From contig NZ_CP032487.1 of assembly GCF_004124235.1 (NCBI RefSeq), positions 4,340,001-4,404,000 of the forward strand: a DNA stretch of 64,000 nt, read 5' to 3'. The position numbers and the translations under genes are program-made. Shown here in pieces: positions 10,084 through 24,106 of this stretch. The notes below the pieces were generated by a model. It was not told the DNA's origin. It did not search any database and saw nothing but the letters and a program-made list of their open reading frames with translations. The stretch is from Yersinia hibernica. Lineage in GTDB: Bacteria > Pseudomonadota > Gammaproteobacteria > Enterobacterales > Enterobacteriaceae. Position 1 is the stretch's first letter; every line of letters begins with the position of its first letter.

Positions 10084-11682
10084 TCAGGCTAACAAGGCGT
10101 AGCCCGGCAATGTCAGGAAGTCGATAAGCTCGTCTTGTGTTGTAATCCGCTCCATCAGACGCGCGGCTTCATCAAACCGCCCGCTGTCAAAACGCTCTGC
10201 GCCAAGTTCAAGCTTCACTACCTGCATTTCCTCACTCAACATGCTGCGAAATAGCTCTTTCGTCACCGTCTGGCCATTACTCAGGCTTTTCTGGTGATGG
10301 ATCCACTGCCAGATAGAAGTACGCGAAATCTCAGCCGTCGCAGCATCTTCCATCAGGCCATAAATCGGCACACAACCGTTGCCAGAGATCCATGCTTCAA
10401 TGTATTGCACCGCCACCCGGATGTTCGCGCGCATCCCCTCTTCAGTGCGCTCACCGGAGCAAGGTTCCAGTAACTCAGCAGCAGTGATTGGTTTGTCCTG
10501 CTCACGAGTCACTTCTAATTGATTTGCTCGCTCGCCCAATACTTGGTTAAAGACTTCCATCACCGTGTCAGCCAGCCCCGGATGGGCGACCCATGTGCCA
10601 TCATGACCATTACTCGCCTCTAACTCTTTGTCTGCACGGACTTTATCCAACACCAGCGCATTTTGAACCGGATCTTTATTGGGGATAAACGCCGCCATGC
10701 CTCCCATCGCCAAAGCACCGCGCTTATGGCAAGTCTTAATCAGCAAGCGGGAATATGCACTCAGGAACGGCTTGGTCATCGTGACCGACTGGCGGTCAGG
10801 CAGAACACGGTCGCCGTGATTTTTCAACGTTTTGATATAGCTGAAAATATAGTCCCAGCGGCCGCAGTTCAGCCCAACAATATGATGGCGCAGGTGATAA
10901 AGAATCTCATCCATTTGGAACACGGCTGGCAAGGTTTCAATTAACACCGTGGCCTTAATGGTGCCTTGCGGTAAATTGAAACGTTGCTCGGTAAAGGTGA
11001 AAACATCACTCCACCACGCAGCTTCTTGATAAGACTGCATCTTTGGCAAGTAGAAATAAGGGCCGCTGCCATTGGCCAGTAATTGCTTATAGTTATGATA
11101 GAAATACAAAGCGAAATCGAACAACCCCCCGGGAATAGCTTCCCCCTGCCATTTCACATGTTTTTCCGGCAAATGTAGGCCACGAACCCGAGCAATCAGT
11201 ACCGCGGGGTTAGGTTTAAGCTGATAAATTTTGCCGGATTCATTGGCATAGGAAATCGTGCCTTTTACGGCATCATGCAGGTTAATCTGGCCATCAATAA
11301 CTTTTTCCCAGCTGGGTGCCAGTGAATCTTCAAAATCAGCCATAAAGACTTTCACATTGGCATTGAGGGCATTAATCACCATTTTGCGCTCAACCGGCCC
11401 GGTAATTTCAACGCGGCGATCACGTAAATCAGCAGGAATTCCCTGGATTTTCCAATCACTATCTCGAATGGAATTGGTTTCCGAAATAAAATCCGGTAAT
11501 GCGCCTTGATCGATCTTTTTCTGCCATAATGCCCGCGCAGCAAGGAGTTCACCACGAGGTTTGGCAAATTTCACCACTAATTCGGTTAAGAATTCGATAG
11601 CGTCATCCGGCAAAACCTGTCGCTCTGCAGCAGTAAATTGCTGGGTAAAAACTAACTCCGTGCCAACCAACTGTTGTGTCAT
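10084..11682 (-). CDS. aceB: Malate synthase A
   Basis: AceB condenses glyoxylate with acetyl-CoA to malate, the second step of the glyoxylate bypass. The family signature is visible as HHIVGLNCGRWDYIFSYIK, with VFMADFEDSLAP earlier and NGHDGTWVAHPG later in the active site. The frame opens at 11715, but AAGGGA lies directly before the ATG at 11682, giving 532 residues starting MTQQLVGTEL, as in E. coli (533). It is the first gene of aceBAK. Confidence 0.98.
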   Translation of the reverse strand: MTQQLVGTELVFTQQFTAAERQVLPDDAIEFLTELVVKFAKPRGELLAARALWQKKIDQGALPDFISETNSIRDSDWKIQGIPADLRDRRVEITGPVERKMVINALNANVKVFMADFEDSLAPSWEKVIDGQINLHDAVKGTISYANESGKIYQLKPNPAVLIARVRGLHLPEKHVKWQGEAIPGGLFDFALYFYHNYKQLLANGSGPYFYLPKMQSYQEAAWWSDVFTFTEQRFNLPQGTIKATVLIETLPAVFQMDEILYHLRHHIVGLNCGRWDYIFSYIKTLKNHGDRVLPDRQSVTMTKPFLSAYSRLLIKTCHKRGALAMGGMAAFIPNKDPVQNALVLDKVRADKELEASNGHDGTWVAHPGLADTVMEVFNQVLGERANQLEVTREQDKPITAAELLEPCSGERTEEGMRANIRVAVQYIEAWISGNGCVPIYGLMEDAATAEISRTSIWQWIHHQKSLSNGQTVTKELFRSMLSEEMQVVKLELGAERFDSGRFDEAARLMERITTQDELIDFLTLPGYALLA

Positions 11683-11844
11683 TTCCCTTCCCCTTCCCAA
11701 TCTCACGACTTTCACATCAACGCCAATGCAGCGTCACTCTTGGATTCGTATCGGGTAATGCATTCCAACCGGAAATTGAAGGCTAGATTTTATGGTCACT
11801 TTTCACCCCGACAGGACTAAGAATAATCAATTAATTTAGAAAAT

Positions 11845-11859
11845 CAAAAACGATTTCCA
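11845..11859. promoter_or_regulatory. Candidate IclR-type operator upstream of aceB
   Basis: Read on the minus strand the site is TGGAAATCGTTTTTG: the left half of the IclR box is perfect and the right half is poor (10 of 14 positions). It is about 165 bases upstream of the aceB start. The core AATCGTTT also resembles half of a Cra (FruR) box, so the true binder is uncertain. The remainder of 11683-12028 is AT-rich promoter DNA with no gene. Confidence 0.4.
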
Positions 11860-12028
11860 TTTTTATTAAAAATAATTTTTTAATCTTTAATTATCATATT
11901 GTTAACATCATAGTAAATATTAGATAGAGAGGAACTGACTTCCATTTTGTGTTTTTTAGTGTGATAAGTTATTGTTTAATAAAGAGATCAGACCAGTTCA
12001 TGGCGGGTGAGTCGGCTTTATCGGAGCC

Positions 12029-12063
12029 AAAAACAGAAAGGCGGCCTCGATTCAGCCGCCTTT
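12029..12063 (-). terminator. Rho-independent terminator of metA
   Basis: On the minus strand AAAGGCGGC pairs perfectly with GCCGCCTTT (9 bp, 9-base loop), followed by CTGTTTTT. It starts 24 bases after the metA stop. Confidence 0.85.
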
Positions 12064-12086
12064 ATAACATTGAGAGAGAGGAAAAA

Positions 12087-13016
12087 TCAGTCGAGGGTAG
12101 GATTCATATGGCGCAAATCAAATGGCGTGATTTGGTAAACATAGTAGTTTAGCCAATTAGCAAACAATAGATGCCCGTGGCTGCGCCAAGATGCTTTTGG
12201 CGGTAATGAAGCATCATCATTGGGGAAATAATTGAGTGGAATTTGGGGGTTTAGACCCGCGGCCAGATCCCGCTGATATTCACCGGCAAGGGTATCCACA
12301 TCATACTCAGGGTGGCCTGTGACAAACGCGACTCGCTTATCTTTGCTGGCGAACAGATATGCGCCCGCCTCTTGCGAGGAGACCAGAATATCTAAATCTG
12401 TATATTGTTGGAGCACTTCAACCGGGAAATCGGCATAGCGGGAATGGGGGGCTAAGAATGTTTCATCAAAGCCACGTGTGAGCAGCGCCAATGGTTTATC
12501 TGTCTGATGTGGGTAAATGCCGGAGAGCTTAGTCTCACGGGTCATCTTAGGGATTCCGTATAAGATATTTAATGCCGCCTGTACCGCCCAACACACAAAT
12601 AAGGTCGAGGTAACGTGATCTTTTGCCCAGGCAATAATGCGTTCAATCTGTGGCCAATAAGCTACATCACAGAAATCGACCAACCCCAAAGGGGCGCCAG
12701 TCACAATCAATCCATCAAAGTTTTGCTCTTGAATATCCTCAAAATCGCAATAGAAGTTATTTAGATGTTCAGCGGGGGTATTTTTTGACTCGCGGCTATC
12801 AATGCGCAGCAATTGAATATCAACCTGTAGAGGCGAGTTAGAGAGTAAACGCAGGAATTGATTTTCCGTCTCAATTTTTTTAGGCATTAGATTCAAAACC
12901 AACACCTTCAGGGGACGAATTTCCTGAGTTTTTGCGCGCGATGAGGTCATGACAAAGACATTCTCATTACGTAAGAAACTCACTGCTGGTAATTCATCAG
13001 GAACCCGAATTGGCAT
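12087..13016 (-). CDS. metA: Homoserine O-succinyltransferase
   Basis: MetA activates homoserine with succinyl-CoA, the committing step of methionine synthesis. The 309-residue product equals E. coli MetA in length. It has the nucleophile cysteine in [10 protein letters not shown] and the His-Glu pair in TGHPEYD. Four tandem MetJ boxes overlap its 5' leader, a MetR-like site lies further up, and a good terminator follows. It is transcribed in the same direction as aceBAK but separated by 404 bases, a terminator and the aceB promoter. Confidence 0.98.
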   Translation of the reverse strand: MPIRVPDELPAVSFLRNENVFVMTSSRAKTQEIRPLKVLVLNLMPKKIETENQFLRLLSNSPLQVDIQLLRIDSRESKNTPAEHLNNFYCDFEDIQEQNFDGLIVTGAPLGLVDFCDVAYWPQIERIIAWAKDHVTSTLFVCWAVQAALNILYGIPKMTRETKLSGIYPHQTDKPLALLTRGFDETFLAPHSRYADFPVEVLQQYTDLDILVSSQEAGAYLFASKDKRVAFVTGHPEYDVDTLAGEYQRDLAAGLNPQIPLNYFPNDDASLPPKASWRSHGHLLFANWLNYYVYQITPFDLRHMNPTLD

Positions 13017-13033
13017 GCCTATATCCTCAATAT

Positions 13034-13065
13034 ATCCGTTTATACGTTTAGACTTCTAGATGCCC
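13034..13065. promoter_or_regulatory. Four tandem MetJ (met) boxes of metA
   Basis: On the minus strand the 32 bases divide into four abutting 8-mers: GGGCATCT, AGAAGTCT, AAACGTAT and AAACGGAT. The consensus is AGACGTCT; the middle two are the best. E. coli metA has nearly the same array at the same place. MetJ with S-adenosylmethionine would bind cooperatively here and repress. Confidence 0.85.
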
Positions 13066-13066
13066 G

Positions 13067-13095
13067 AAGATAGCGGATTTTGAGTAAAAAGTCGA
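13067..13095 (-). promoter_or_regulatory. Predicted metA promoter
   Basis: Minus-strand -35 TCGACT (13090-13095), a 17-base spacer and -10 TATCTT (13067-13072). The start of transcription would fall inside the MetJ boxes, which fits repression. Confidence 0.55.
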
Positions 13096-13111
13096 GTGAT
13101 CTGAGACAACC

Positions 13112-13140
13112 TGAGAATGTTTCATGGCTGAAATTTCAGC
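13112..13140. promoter_or_regulatory. Candidate MetR sites upstream of the metA promoter
   Basis: TGAGAATGTTTCA (13112-13124) matches TGAA-N5-TTCA with one mismatch, about 58 bases upstream of the predicted start of transcription. Right behind it is a perfect 14-bp palindrome, GCTGAAATTTCAGC (13127-13140), containing TGAA and TTCA halves with 2 instead of 5 bases between them. MetR is a known activator of metA in enterics. Confidence 0.45.
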
Positions 13141-13259
13141 ATACAGAGTATAGGAAATAACCTTCACAGTGATTTTAAATGCCAAAAAGCACAAAAACCG
13201 CTTTGGAAACAGTGGGTTTTCACGGAATTATCAATGGAATTTTATGGATAGCAGAAAAG

Positions 13260-13291
13260 CAAAAACCCCACGCTTTTGGCATGGGGTTTTT
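13260..13291 (-). terminator. Terminator of the rrn operon
   Basis: AAAAACCCCA pairs with TGGGGTTTTT, extended by GC pairs across a mismatch, closing 11 bases after the last 5S gene. It is followed on the minus strand by an AT-rich stretch. The region 13141-13259 between it and the metA control sites holds nothing I can identify. Confidence 0.85.
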
Positions 13292-13301
13292 ACTTGATTT
13301 G

Positions 13302-13421
13302 ATACCTGGCAGTGTCCTACTCTCGCATGGGGAGACCCCACACTACCATCGGCGCTACGGCGTTTCACTTCTGAGTTCGGCATGGGGTCAGGTGGGACCA
13401 CCGCGCTATTGCCGCCAGGTA
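13302..13421 (-). rRNA. rrfF: 5S ribosomal RNA, distal copy
   Basis: A full 120-base 5S gene with 5' end TACCTGGCGGC and 3' end CTGCCAGGTAT. It lies downstream of tRNA-Thr, as rrfF does in E. coli rrnD. It differs from the proximal copy at several bases. The terminal-helix change is paired (A at position 2, U opposite), so the helix stays intact. Confidence 0.96.
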
Positions 13422-13460
13422 AATTCTTTTCTACAACTGCCGAACTTTAACCCATGTAAC

Positions 13461-13536
13461 TGGTGCTGATACCCAGAGTCGAACTGGGGACCTCACCCTT
13501 ACCAAGGGTGCGCTCTACCAACTGAGCCATATCAGC
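13461..13536 (-). tRNA. tRNA-Thr (anticodon GGT)
   Basis: A 76-base cloverleaf with GCTGATA pairing with TATCAGC, encoded 3' CCA, T-loop TTCGACT, and anticodon stem CCCTT-GGT-AAGGG. It reads ACC and ACU threonine codons. It sits between two 5S genes, like thrV in E. coli rrnD. Confidence 0.97.
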
Positions 13537-13548
13537 ACGCTAAATTTG

Positions 13549-13668
13549 ATGCCTGGCAGTGTCCTACTCTCGCATGGGGAGACCCCACACTACCATCGGC
13601 GCTACGGCGTTTCACTTCTGAGTTCGGCATGGGTTCAGGTGGTGCCACCGCGCTATGGCCGCCAGGCA
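13549..13668 (-). rRNA. rrfD: 5S ribosomal RNA, proximal copy
   Basis: A 120-base 5S gene, 5' end TGCCTGGCGGC and 3' end CTGCCAGGCAT, 109 bases downstream of 23S. It is the standard 5S of the operon. Confidence 0.97.
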
Positions 13669-13777
13669 AATTCTGTTTCAATCAACCCGCTCCATGATAA
13701 TCATCACGTAGCCAGTTAATCCAATCTGTAAACATCGCTGAAAATCAAAATTCTCTCTAAAACACCTTCGGTGTTGT

Positions 13778-16684
<2,907 letters not shown>

Positions 16685-16823
16685 TCACAACCCGAAGGTG
16701 TCTTTCGACATCGTCGCATTGCGATTATTTGAGAGACTCTATGACAGGTTAATCCTTATCTCAGCACTTCTACGGAGAGATAAGTTTCAGCTGTCATGTT
16801 TCAATTTTCAGCTTGTTCCAGAT

Positions 16824-16835
16824 TGTTAAAGAGCA
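16824..16835 (-). promoter_or_regulatory. boxA antitermination site in the 16S-23S spacer
   Basis: Minus-strand TGCTCTTTAACA, identical to the boxA of the rrn leader. It loads the Nus complex that prevents Rho termination in the untranslated rRNA transcript. Confidence 0.85.
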
Positions 16836-16893
16836 ATATTTCACAACCCACTGAGTCTTGCGACCGCAGTACGTTTTGAAATAGTTTTTTATA

Positions 16894-16969
16894 TGGTGGA
16901 GCTAAGCGGGATCGAACCGCTGACCTCCTGCGTGCAAGGCAGGCGCTCTCCCAGCTGAGCTATAGCCCC
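16894..16969 (-). tRNA. tRNA-Ala (anticodon TGC)
   Basis: A 76-base cloverleaf, acceptor GGGGCTA opposite TAGCTCC, with CCA encoded and anticodon loop CTTGCAC. It is the second spacer tRNA, as in the Ile-Ala class of enteric rrn operons. Confidence 0.97.
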
Positions 16970-17021
16970 ATATAAAAAGCAAAATCACCTTATTGCTGCA
17001 ACTCAACAGGGAATGGTGAGT

Positions 17022-17098
<77 letters not shown>

Positions 17099-17200
17099 AA
17101 CAAGGTACTAAAGCCCGACTAATTTCTCAGTCCGGCTTTATTTGCTCGTTACTTTCTATCAGACAATCTGTGTGGACACTGCGCAATGCGTATCTTTAGG

Positions 17201-18743
<1,543 letters not shown>

Positions 18744-18925
18744 AAGATTTGTTTGATTTGCCATCGAAATGGCGATGCTCAAAGATTACTTTCTGCAAAT
18801 ATGCATTCGAACCGAAGTTCAAATGTGTACTGCTTTGGTCACTCTTCAAGACTTTGATTATTTCTGCCTGTCGAAACAGGCTTTGATATCGTCTTGCGAG
18901 TGCCCACACAGATTGTCTGATAAAT

Positions 18926-18937
18926 TGTTAAAGAGCA
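18926..18937 (-). promoter_or_regulatory. boxA antitermination site in the rrn leader
   Basis: Minus-strand TGCTCTTTAACA followed by AATTTATCAGAC, as in the leader of E. coli rrn operons, 183 bases upstream of 16S. The leader 18744-18975 carries no gene. Confidence 0.85.
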
Positions 18938-18975
18938 GTGCGTTAGCAACCCGTGGTTGGTAACGCGAGGTGCGC

Positions 18976-19003
18976 ATATTACGCTTTCCTCATTCAGAGT
19001 CAA
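18976..19003 (-). promoter_or_regulatory. rrn promoter P2
   Basis: Minus-strand -35 TTGACT (18998-19003), 16-base spacer, -10 TAATAT (18976-18981), then the GC-rich discriminator GCGCACC. Confidence 0.8.
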
Positions 19004-19086
19004 CTACTAATTTCGTTGAATTTCTCTGTTCTCTTTGCCGGTCACTTAACTACTTGATTCGTTGTGTGCCGTCTCGATGGATGCGC

Positions 19087-19114
19087 ATTATAGGGAGTCG
19101 AATTTTTTGCACAA
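19087..19114 (-). promoter_or_regulatory. rrn promoter P1
   Basis: Minus-strand -35 TTGTGC (19109-19114), 16-base spacer, -10 TATAAT (19087-19092) and the discriminator GCGCATC. An A-rich tract with runs of six and seven A lies just upstream, like an UP element. The 16-base spacing and GC discriminator are typical of stringently controlled rrn P1 promoters. Confidence 0.85.
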
Positions 19115-19281
19115 CACTTTTTTCGTGTTTTTTTCCTGTTTGAATACTTTTCACTCCTTACGTGCAGATCTTGGTCGATCCGTTGTATTTTCACTATGAT
19201 CCGCACCTCTGATTGGTTGTAATTCCATCAGTAAAGGCTAGTATTCTCGGTACAGTACTTTCATATAACGAGGCTATTATT

Positions 19282-19824
19282 ATGTCCGATGCTATTCGCC
19301 CCTATCTTCATTATTCACCTACACTAGGTGAGCGCGTCATGATCGATAGATCCAGCGTGGTCATTGGTAATGTGATTTTGGGTGATGATGTTAGCGTCTG
19401 GCCGTTAGTTGCCATCCGTGGTGATGTTAATCAGGTTAGCATTGGGGCACGCTCTAATATCCAAGACGGAAGCGTTTTGCATATTACCCATCACTCAGAA
19501 CATAACCCCGAGGGAAATCCACTGATTATTGGTGAAGATGTGACTGTCGGGCATAAAGCTATGCTGCACGGTTGCACCATCGGTAATCGAGTACTCGTGG
19601 GAATGGGTTCCATCGTGTTAGATGGTGCTGTTATTGAAGATGATGTGATAATCGGGGCTGGTAGCTTGGTTTCCCCCGGGAAACGATTGGCTAGTGGTCA
19701 CCTCTATATCGGCAGCCCAGCCAGACAAGCTCGCCCTTTAACGCCTGCTGAATTAGAAGGTCTGCTTTATTCCGCGAATAACTATGTGCGCTGGAAAGAT
19801 GACTATCTGGCAGAAATTAAATAG
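19282..19824 (+). CDS. yrdA: Gamma-class carbonic anhydrase-like hexapeptide protein
   Basis: A left-handed beta-helix protein of 180 residues with repeating hexapeptides (such as VIGNVILGDDV and IGEDVTVGHKAML) and the metal-binding histidines of the gamma-carbonic anhydrase fold (GHKAMLHGC). Its true substrate is unknown in enterics. The frame opens at 19213, but the ATG at 19282 follows AACGAGG and gives the same start (MSDAIRPY) as E. coli YrdA. It is divergent from the rrn operon. E. coli has yrdB between yrdA and aroE; here the 57-base gap leaves no room for it. Confidence 0.93.
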   Translation: MSDAIRPYLHYSPTLGERVMIDRSSVVIGNVILGDDVSVWPLVAIRGDVNQVSIGARSNIQDGSVLHITHHSEHNPEGNPLIIGEDVTVGHKAMLHGCTIGNRVLVGMGSIVLDGAVIEDDVIIGAGSLVSPGKRLASGHLYIGSPARQARPLTPAELEGLLYSANNYVRWKDDYLAEIK

Positions 19825-19836
19825 AGAGTCATTTCT

Positions 19837-19869
19837 GATGCAAGGAATAAACTATGCTTTCCCTGCATC
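19837..19869. terminator. Possible shared terminator between yrdA and aroE
   Basis: GATGCA-A-GGAA pairs with TTCC-C-TGCATC, ten pairs around one mismatch, in the 57-base gap between convergent genes. There is no strong T-run. Confidence 0.4.
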
Positions 19870-19881
19870 ATCCACACTTTT

Positions 19882-20703
19882 CTATTGACCTAACTCATTA
19901 CGTAACTGATTTAATACTGGGGTTATTGCGGGCATCACACCATGCCATAACTGGAAAGCATGCGCTGCTTGCCCCACTAGCATTCCTAATCCATCGGCAT
20001 AATTGGCTACACCCAATCTAGTACACCAGGCTAAAAATGGCGTGATATCAGTTTGATAATACATATCATAACAACGAGTTTGCGAATCAATAATATCCAT
20101 AGGTATGTTTGGCACATCACCATGAATACCCGAGGCTGTCGCATTTATAATTAAATCAAACTGCTGCCCACTCAGGGCCTGCATTTCAATAGCAGCAATA
20201 TCACCTAAATGGTGGAACACTTTAGCGAGTTGCTGCGCCCGAGCATAAGTCCTATTGGTGATAACGACTTCACAACCATATGAAAGTAAAGGGAGAATAA
20301 CCCCCCGAGCCGCTCCACCAGCGCCCACCAATAAAATACGATCGCTGGTTTGGATCAAATGCTGCCGTTCAAGATCACTGAGTAAACCGATACCGTCGGT
20401 ATTGTCGCCTAACAAGCGCCCATCTTCTAATTGCTTAATCGTATTGACAGCCCCAGCCAGTGATGCACGCTCCGTGAGTTCATCGCACTTCGCATAAGCT
20501 CGCTCCTTAAACGGCGTGGTTATATTCGCGCCCCGCGCTCCATCCGCAAAAAAAGACGTTAAAGTCTGTTCAAAAGATTCAATAGGCGCCAAGACCTTCC
20601 CATAGTGATGTTCAATACCGGTTTGCTCGGCAAAAAGCGCATGGATCCTTGGCGACTTACTGTGCCCAATCGGGTTACCAAACACTGCAAACTGTTGATC
20701 CAT
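19882..20703 (-). CDS. aroE: Shikimate dehydrogenase (NADP+)
   Basis: AroE reduces 3-dehydroshikimate to shikimate on the way to chorismate and aromatic amino acids. The 273-residue product shows the substrate site [11 protein letters not shown], the catalytic lysine in NITTPFKE, the aspartate in GDNTDGIG, and the NADP loop GAGGAARG. It is the last gene of the run dprA-smg-yrdD-tsaC-aroE, eight bases after tsaC. Confidence 0.97.
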   Translation of the reverse strand: MDQQFAVFGNPIGHSKSPRIHALFAEQTGIEHHYGKVLAPIESFEQTLTSFFADGARGANITTPFKERAYAKCDELTERASLAGAVNTIKQLEDGRLLGDNTDGIGLLSDLERQHLIQTSDRILLVGAGGAARGVILPLLSYGCEVVITNRTYARAQQLAKVFHHLGDIAAIEMQALSGQQFDLIINATASGIHGDVPNIPMDIIDSQTRCYDMYYQTDITPFLAWCTRLGVANYADGLGMLVGQAAHAFQLWHGVMPAITPVLNQLRNELGQ

Positions 20704-20711
20704 GTTATGTA

Positions 20712-21284
20712 TTATCCTTGACGAAATTGTTTACCGGTTAAGGCATCTCTGATTTCAGATGGATTCAAACGCCCCCCCACCAGGCCAGTAAGTACTGGTA
20801 GCAAAGGGCCAAACTGCATTCTGACCTCATCAATGGTACGACAAGGCTCTTGCCCGCTTAAATTGGCGCTGGTTGAAACCACCGGCTTGCCATATTGCGT
20901 ACAAAGTTGCTGCACCAGTGGGTGGTCACTCACTCTGACGGCCAGTGAGTCAAAGCTGCCCGTTAACCAACGCGGTGTCTCAGGGCGGGCAGGAATTACC
21001 CAAGTTACCGGCCCTGGCCAAACAGAAAAAATAGCCTTTCGTTGAGCATCACTGAGTGCCGCGTCATTTACATAAGGTTTTAGCTGTTCATAATTGGCTG
21101 CAATTAGGATTAAACCTTTCTGCCATGGCCGCTGTTTTAACGCTAATAAGGCATTCACTGCCTTTTCACTGTCAGGGTCACAACCTAAGCCAAAAACAGC
21201 TTCTGTCGGATAAGCTATAACCTCTTCTTGTTGCAACGCCAGTAACACTGCTGGCATTGCAGAATTATTCTCTTGTTTACTCAC
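20712..21284 (-). CDS. tsaC: Threonylcarbamoyl-AMP synthase
   Basis: TsaC makes threonylcarbamoyl-AMP from threonine, bicarbonate and ATP for the t6A modification at position 37 of ANN-decoding tRNAs. The YrdC-fold signature is visible in [21 protein letters not shown] and STSANLSG. I chose the GTG at 21284 (190 residues, the family length). A GTG at 21299 with AAGG nine bases upstream would give 195 residues and overlap the yrdD stop, so the start is unsettled. Confidence 0.93.
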   Translation of the reverse strand: MSKQENNSAMPAVLLALQQEEVIAYPTEAVFGLGCDPDSEKAVNALLALKQRPWQKGLILIAANYEQLKPYVNDAALSDAQRKAIFSVWPGPVTWVIPARPETPRWLTGSFDSLAVRVSDHPLVQQLCTQYGKPVVSTSANLSGQEPCRTIDEVRMQFGPLLPVLTGLVGGRLNPSEIRDALTGKQFRQG

Positions 21285-21291
21285 ACTGTTA

Positions 21292-21828
21292 TTACTCACT
21301 AACAATTGCCTTCCCGCATAACTTGCTGGCGCAAAAACGTTTTACACCTTGCGCTGTTCTCTTTTCCATTAACAATGGATAGTGGCAATAAGCACACTCT
21401 CCGGCAATGGGCTGTTGATTGATTGTAAACTGACAATCGGGATAGCGATTACAGGCATGGAAGATCTTTCCAAACCGGGATTTTCGCTGTAATAATTTTC
21501 CTTGCCCACATTGCGGGCAGTCGATAGAGGTTTCATCAGGCTTATCAATCACTTCGGTATGATCACACTGTGGATATTGGCTACAGCCAATAAACATACC
21601 AAAGCGCCCTTGCCGTAATACCATCTCTGAACCACATTCAGGGCAATGTTGCCCTTCCAGAACCTTCACGATATGGCCATCAGATTGTGCTTTCAGTGGG
21701 CGCATATACTGACATTCTGGATAATGTGAACAACCAAGGAATGGGCCATGACCACCGCTGCGAATGACTAACGCCGATCCACACTCCGGACACGACCCAT
21801 TATCCTTGGCAGTAACTGTTTTTGTCAT
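21292..21828 (-). CDS. yrdD: Topoisomerase I-type zinc-finger protein
   Basis: A 178-residue protein made of four Cys4 zinc ribbons of the type found at the C-terminus of topoisomerase I. Each has the pattern CPECG...[10 protein letters not shown]: residues about 14-39, 62-87, 105-127 and 140-175. It has no catalytic domain. Its function is unproven; single-stranded DNA binding is inferred from the fold. It lies in the dprA operon between smg and tsaC. Confidence 0.92.
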   Translation of the reverse strand: MTKTVTAKDNGSCPECGSALVIRSGGHGPFLGCSHYPECQYMRPLKAQSDGHIVKVLEGQHCPECGSEMVLRQGRFGMFIGCSQYPQCDHTEVIDKPDETSIDCPQCGQGKLLQRKSRFGKIFHACNRYPDCQFTINQQPIAGECAYCHYPLLMEKRTAQGVKRFCASKLCGKAIVSE

Positions 21829-21869
21829 AACACCTTCTATTTAAAATTATTAGCCAGTGATATTACCAG

Positions 21870-22343
21870 TTAGTGCAAATAACCTTCATTGACTTCAAAA
21901 AGTAACTCTTCCATCTGCTGATAAGCGCTCTCATAACCCGGAATATTAAATAGCACCATCAACACCACCCATTTGAGATCCTCCAGATCAATCTCATTCG
22001 AGTCCAATGCCATGATGCGGTCGATAACCATTTCACGGGTATCAAGATGTAATACCTGAATTTGTTCAAGAAATAGGATAAAACCACGGCAAGTGGTATC
22101 CAGACGTTGGGACTCTTCCGCCGTATAAATACGCAGTGCCTGCGGTTCGGCAGCATAGAGATAAGGTGCTTTCTGCCCCTCTTGTAAGTCAGCCAGAGCC
22201 TCTAACCAGTTCAGGGCGTTGTTGATATCCTCACGATAGAAACCAGCTTGTGCAAGATCGTCGGTAATTTTGTCTTGATCAACAAGCATTTCCGACTCGT
22301 TATGCATATAAGTTTCAAATAAGTAAATTAGAACGTCGAACAT
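21870..22343 (-). CDS. smg: Smg protein (DUF494)
   Basis: A 157-residue acidic protein of the Smg/DUF494 family, the same length as in E. coli. The family is conserved next to dprA in many gamma-proteobacteria, but no biochemical function is established. The start overlaps the end of dprA by 29 bases, so the two are translationally linked. Confidence 0.93.
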   Translation of the reverse strand: MFDVLIYLFETYMHNESEMLVDQDKITDDLAQAGFYREDINNALNWLEALADLQEGQKAPYLYAAEPQALRIYTAEESQRLDTTCRGFILFLEQIQVLHLDTREMVIDRIMALDSNEIDLEDLKWVVLMVLFNIPGYESAYQQMEELLFEVNEGYLH

Positions 22344-23436
22344 GGCCTGCCCTCCTTAATCGGACATAGCCGCCGGGTACAGCTGCGATCCACCCTGCTA
22401 ACTCCAGCTCGAGCAATTTGCTGACGATATCTGGCACAGGTTGGCCGGCACGTTCGGCGACGACATCAACGGGTGTCACCTCATCTCCTACGTTAGCCAA
22501 CACATCGGCAAATGGCAATTCAACTTGCCCTTCGGATGAAGAAATAATTTCTTTCTCGGGCAATGATATCCATTGCAATGAACCAGCAACCTGTTCCGCG
22601 ACCTCACGGGCAGACTTGGCCAAGTAAGCGCCCTGCTGAATTAGCCAGTGGACACCCTCACTGGTTGCACTGCCCAGAGGGCCAGGTAGAGCAAAAACAT
22701 CTCGCCCCTGATCCATAGCATAACGAGCCGTAATTAAAGAGCCACTTTTCAGTGTCGCCTCAACAACCAATACAGCGGAGCTTAACCCGCTGATTATGCG
22801 GTTTCTTCTGGGGAAATGGGCCGCGATCGGCAATGCCGTCGTCAGAAACTCGGAGACCAAAACGCCCCCTTGATGCTCAATTTCGCGGGCTAATTGGCTG
22901 TGGCACCGCGGGTATATATTTGCCAAACCACTCCCTAATACCGCAATGGTTTTTCCTTTAACATTCAAAGCTGCCTTATGACATATCCCGTCAATCCCCA
23001 CCGCTAAGCCACTGGTGATAACCAACCCTGCCGCCGCCAGTTCTGAAGCAAAATGACGCCCCCACTGCTCACCATAATGACTAAAATGACGGCTCCCGAC
23101 CATGGCCATTTGTGAGCGATAAAGAACATCAAGCTCACCTGAGGCAAAGATAACCAAGGGCGGGGCGGAAATATGTGTTAAACGTGGCGGGTAGCCCGGT
23201 TCGCCATAAACTAGTAAGTGATGAGAGGGGTTGTTGAGCCAAGTTAGCGTTGCATCAATATAGTGGGGCTCGACCTGAGTAAATTGCTGACATTGTTGCA
23301 GATTTAACCCATAGACGGCTAACCTGCCGGGGTGAACATCACCGCTGGCGAGTAACCTCTTGGCTAAAGCACTGCTTTTGACTGCCCCAAGCCCTTTGAC
23401 TTGGCTCATCCTGAGCCATAATTCTGCCGCTAGCAT
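22315..23436 (-). CDS. dprA: DNA-processing protein DprA/Smf
   Basis: DprA binds single-stranded DNA and loads RecA during natural transformation; in enterics its role is less clear. The 373-residue product has a small helical N-domain, the central Rossmann fold with GSRHFSHYG and [13 protein letters not shown], and a C-terminal winged-helix segment (about 300-365). It is the first gene of its operon and divergent from def, with 133 bases between them for both promoters. Confidence 0.95.
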   Translation of the reverse strand: MLAAELWLRMSQVKGLGAVKSSALAKRLLASGDVHPGRLAVYGLNLQQCQQFTQVEPHYIDATLTWLNNPSHHLLVYGEPGYPPRLTHISAPPLVIFASGELDVLYRSQMAMVGSRHFSHYGEQWGRHFASELAAAGLVITSGLAVGIDGICHKAALNVKGKTIAVLGSGLANIYPRCHSQLAREIEHQGGVLVSEFLTTALPIAAHFPRRNRIISGLSSAVLVVEATLKSGSLITARYAMDQGRDVFALPGPLGSATSEGVHWLIQQGAYLAKSAREVAEQVAGSLQWISLPEKEIISSSEGQVELPFADVLANVGDEVTPVDVVAERAGQPVPDIVSKLLELELAGWIAAVPGGYVRLRRAGHVRRSNLLI

Positions 23437-23569
23437 ATCGCCTCCCTAGCTGACTTCCTAAGCTGACACCGATTCGTTCAATTGGTAGACGATGCTGTCA
23501 ATCAAGGCCGGAAATGTCTAGAATAGAGATTGAATATCATTCACTACTCGGACGCAGATCTAGATATTT

Positions 23570-24082
23570 ATGTCAGTATTACAAGTATTACATTACCCAG
23601 ACGAGCGGCTGCGCAAAATTGCAGCGCCGGTAAAAGAAGTCAATGGTGAAATCCAGCGTATCGTGGATGACATGTTCGAAACCATGTACGCAGAGGAAGG
23701 TATTGGCCTTGCTGCTACCCAAGTGGATGTTCACCTGCAAATTATCGTCATTGATGTTTCGGAAAATCGTGACCAACGTTTGGTGTTGATTAACCCTGAA
23801 CTGCTGGAAAAAAGCGGTGAAACCGGCATTGAAGAAGGTTGCTTATCAATCCCTGAGCAACGTGCATTGGTGCCTCGCGCTGAAAAAGTCAAAATCAGAG
23901 CACTGGATCGTGACGGCAAATCATTCGAGCTAGAAGCTGATGACTTATTAGCCATTTGTATCCAGCATGAAATGGACCACTTGGTAGGTAAATTGTTTGT
24001 GGACTATTTATCACCACTGAAACGTCAGCGTATCCGCCAAAAGCTGGAGAAAATGGCCAAGCTGAATGCTCGTGCCAACTAA
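23570..24082 (+). CDS. def: Peptide deformylase
   Basis: Def removes the formyl group from the N-terminal methionine of nascent proteins at the ribosome exit. The three catalytic motifs are [17 protein letters not shown] (metal Cys) and QHEMDHL (metal His and catalytic Glu). The length of 170 residues fits the family. It is followed at 24 bases by fmt, which adds the formyl group that Def removes. Confidence 0.98.
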   Translation: MSVLQVLHYPDERLRKIAAPVKEVNGEIQRIVDDMFETMYAEEGIGLAATQVDVHLQIIVIDVSENRDQRLVLINPELLEKSGETGIEEGCLSIPEQRALVPRAEKVKIRALDRDGKSFELEADDLLAICIQHEMDHLVGKLFVDYLSPLKRQRIRQKLEKMAKLNARAN

Positions 24083-24106
24083 CCCCTTTTAATGCAGGAA
24101 ACCAAT

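Noticed and set aside
11949..12152. A 67-codon plus-strand ORF in the aceB-metA gap
   Set aside because: It runs through the metA terminator and the 3' end of metA; no ribosome site.
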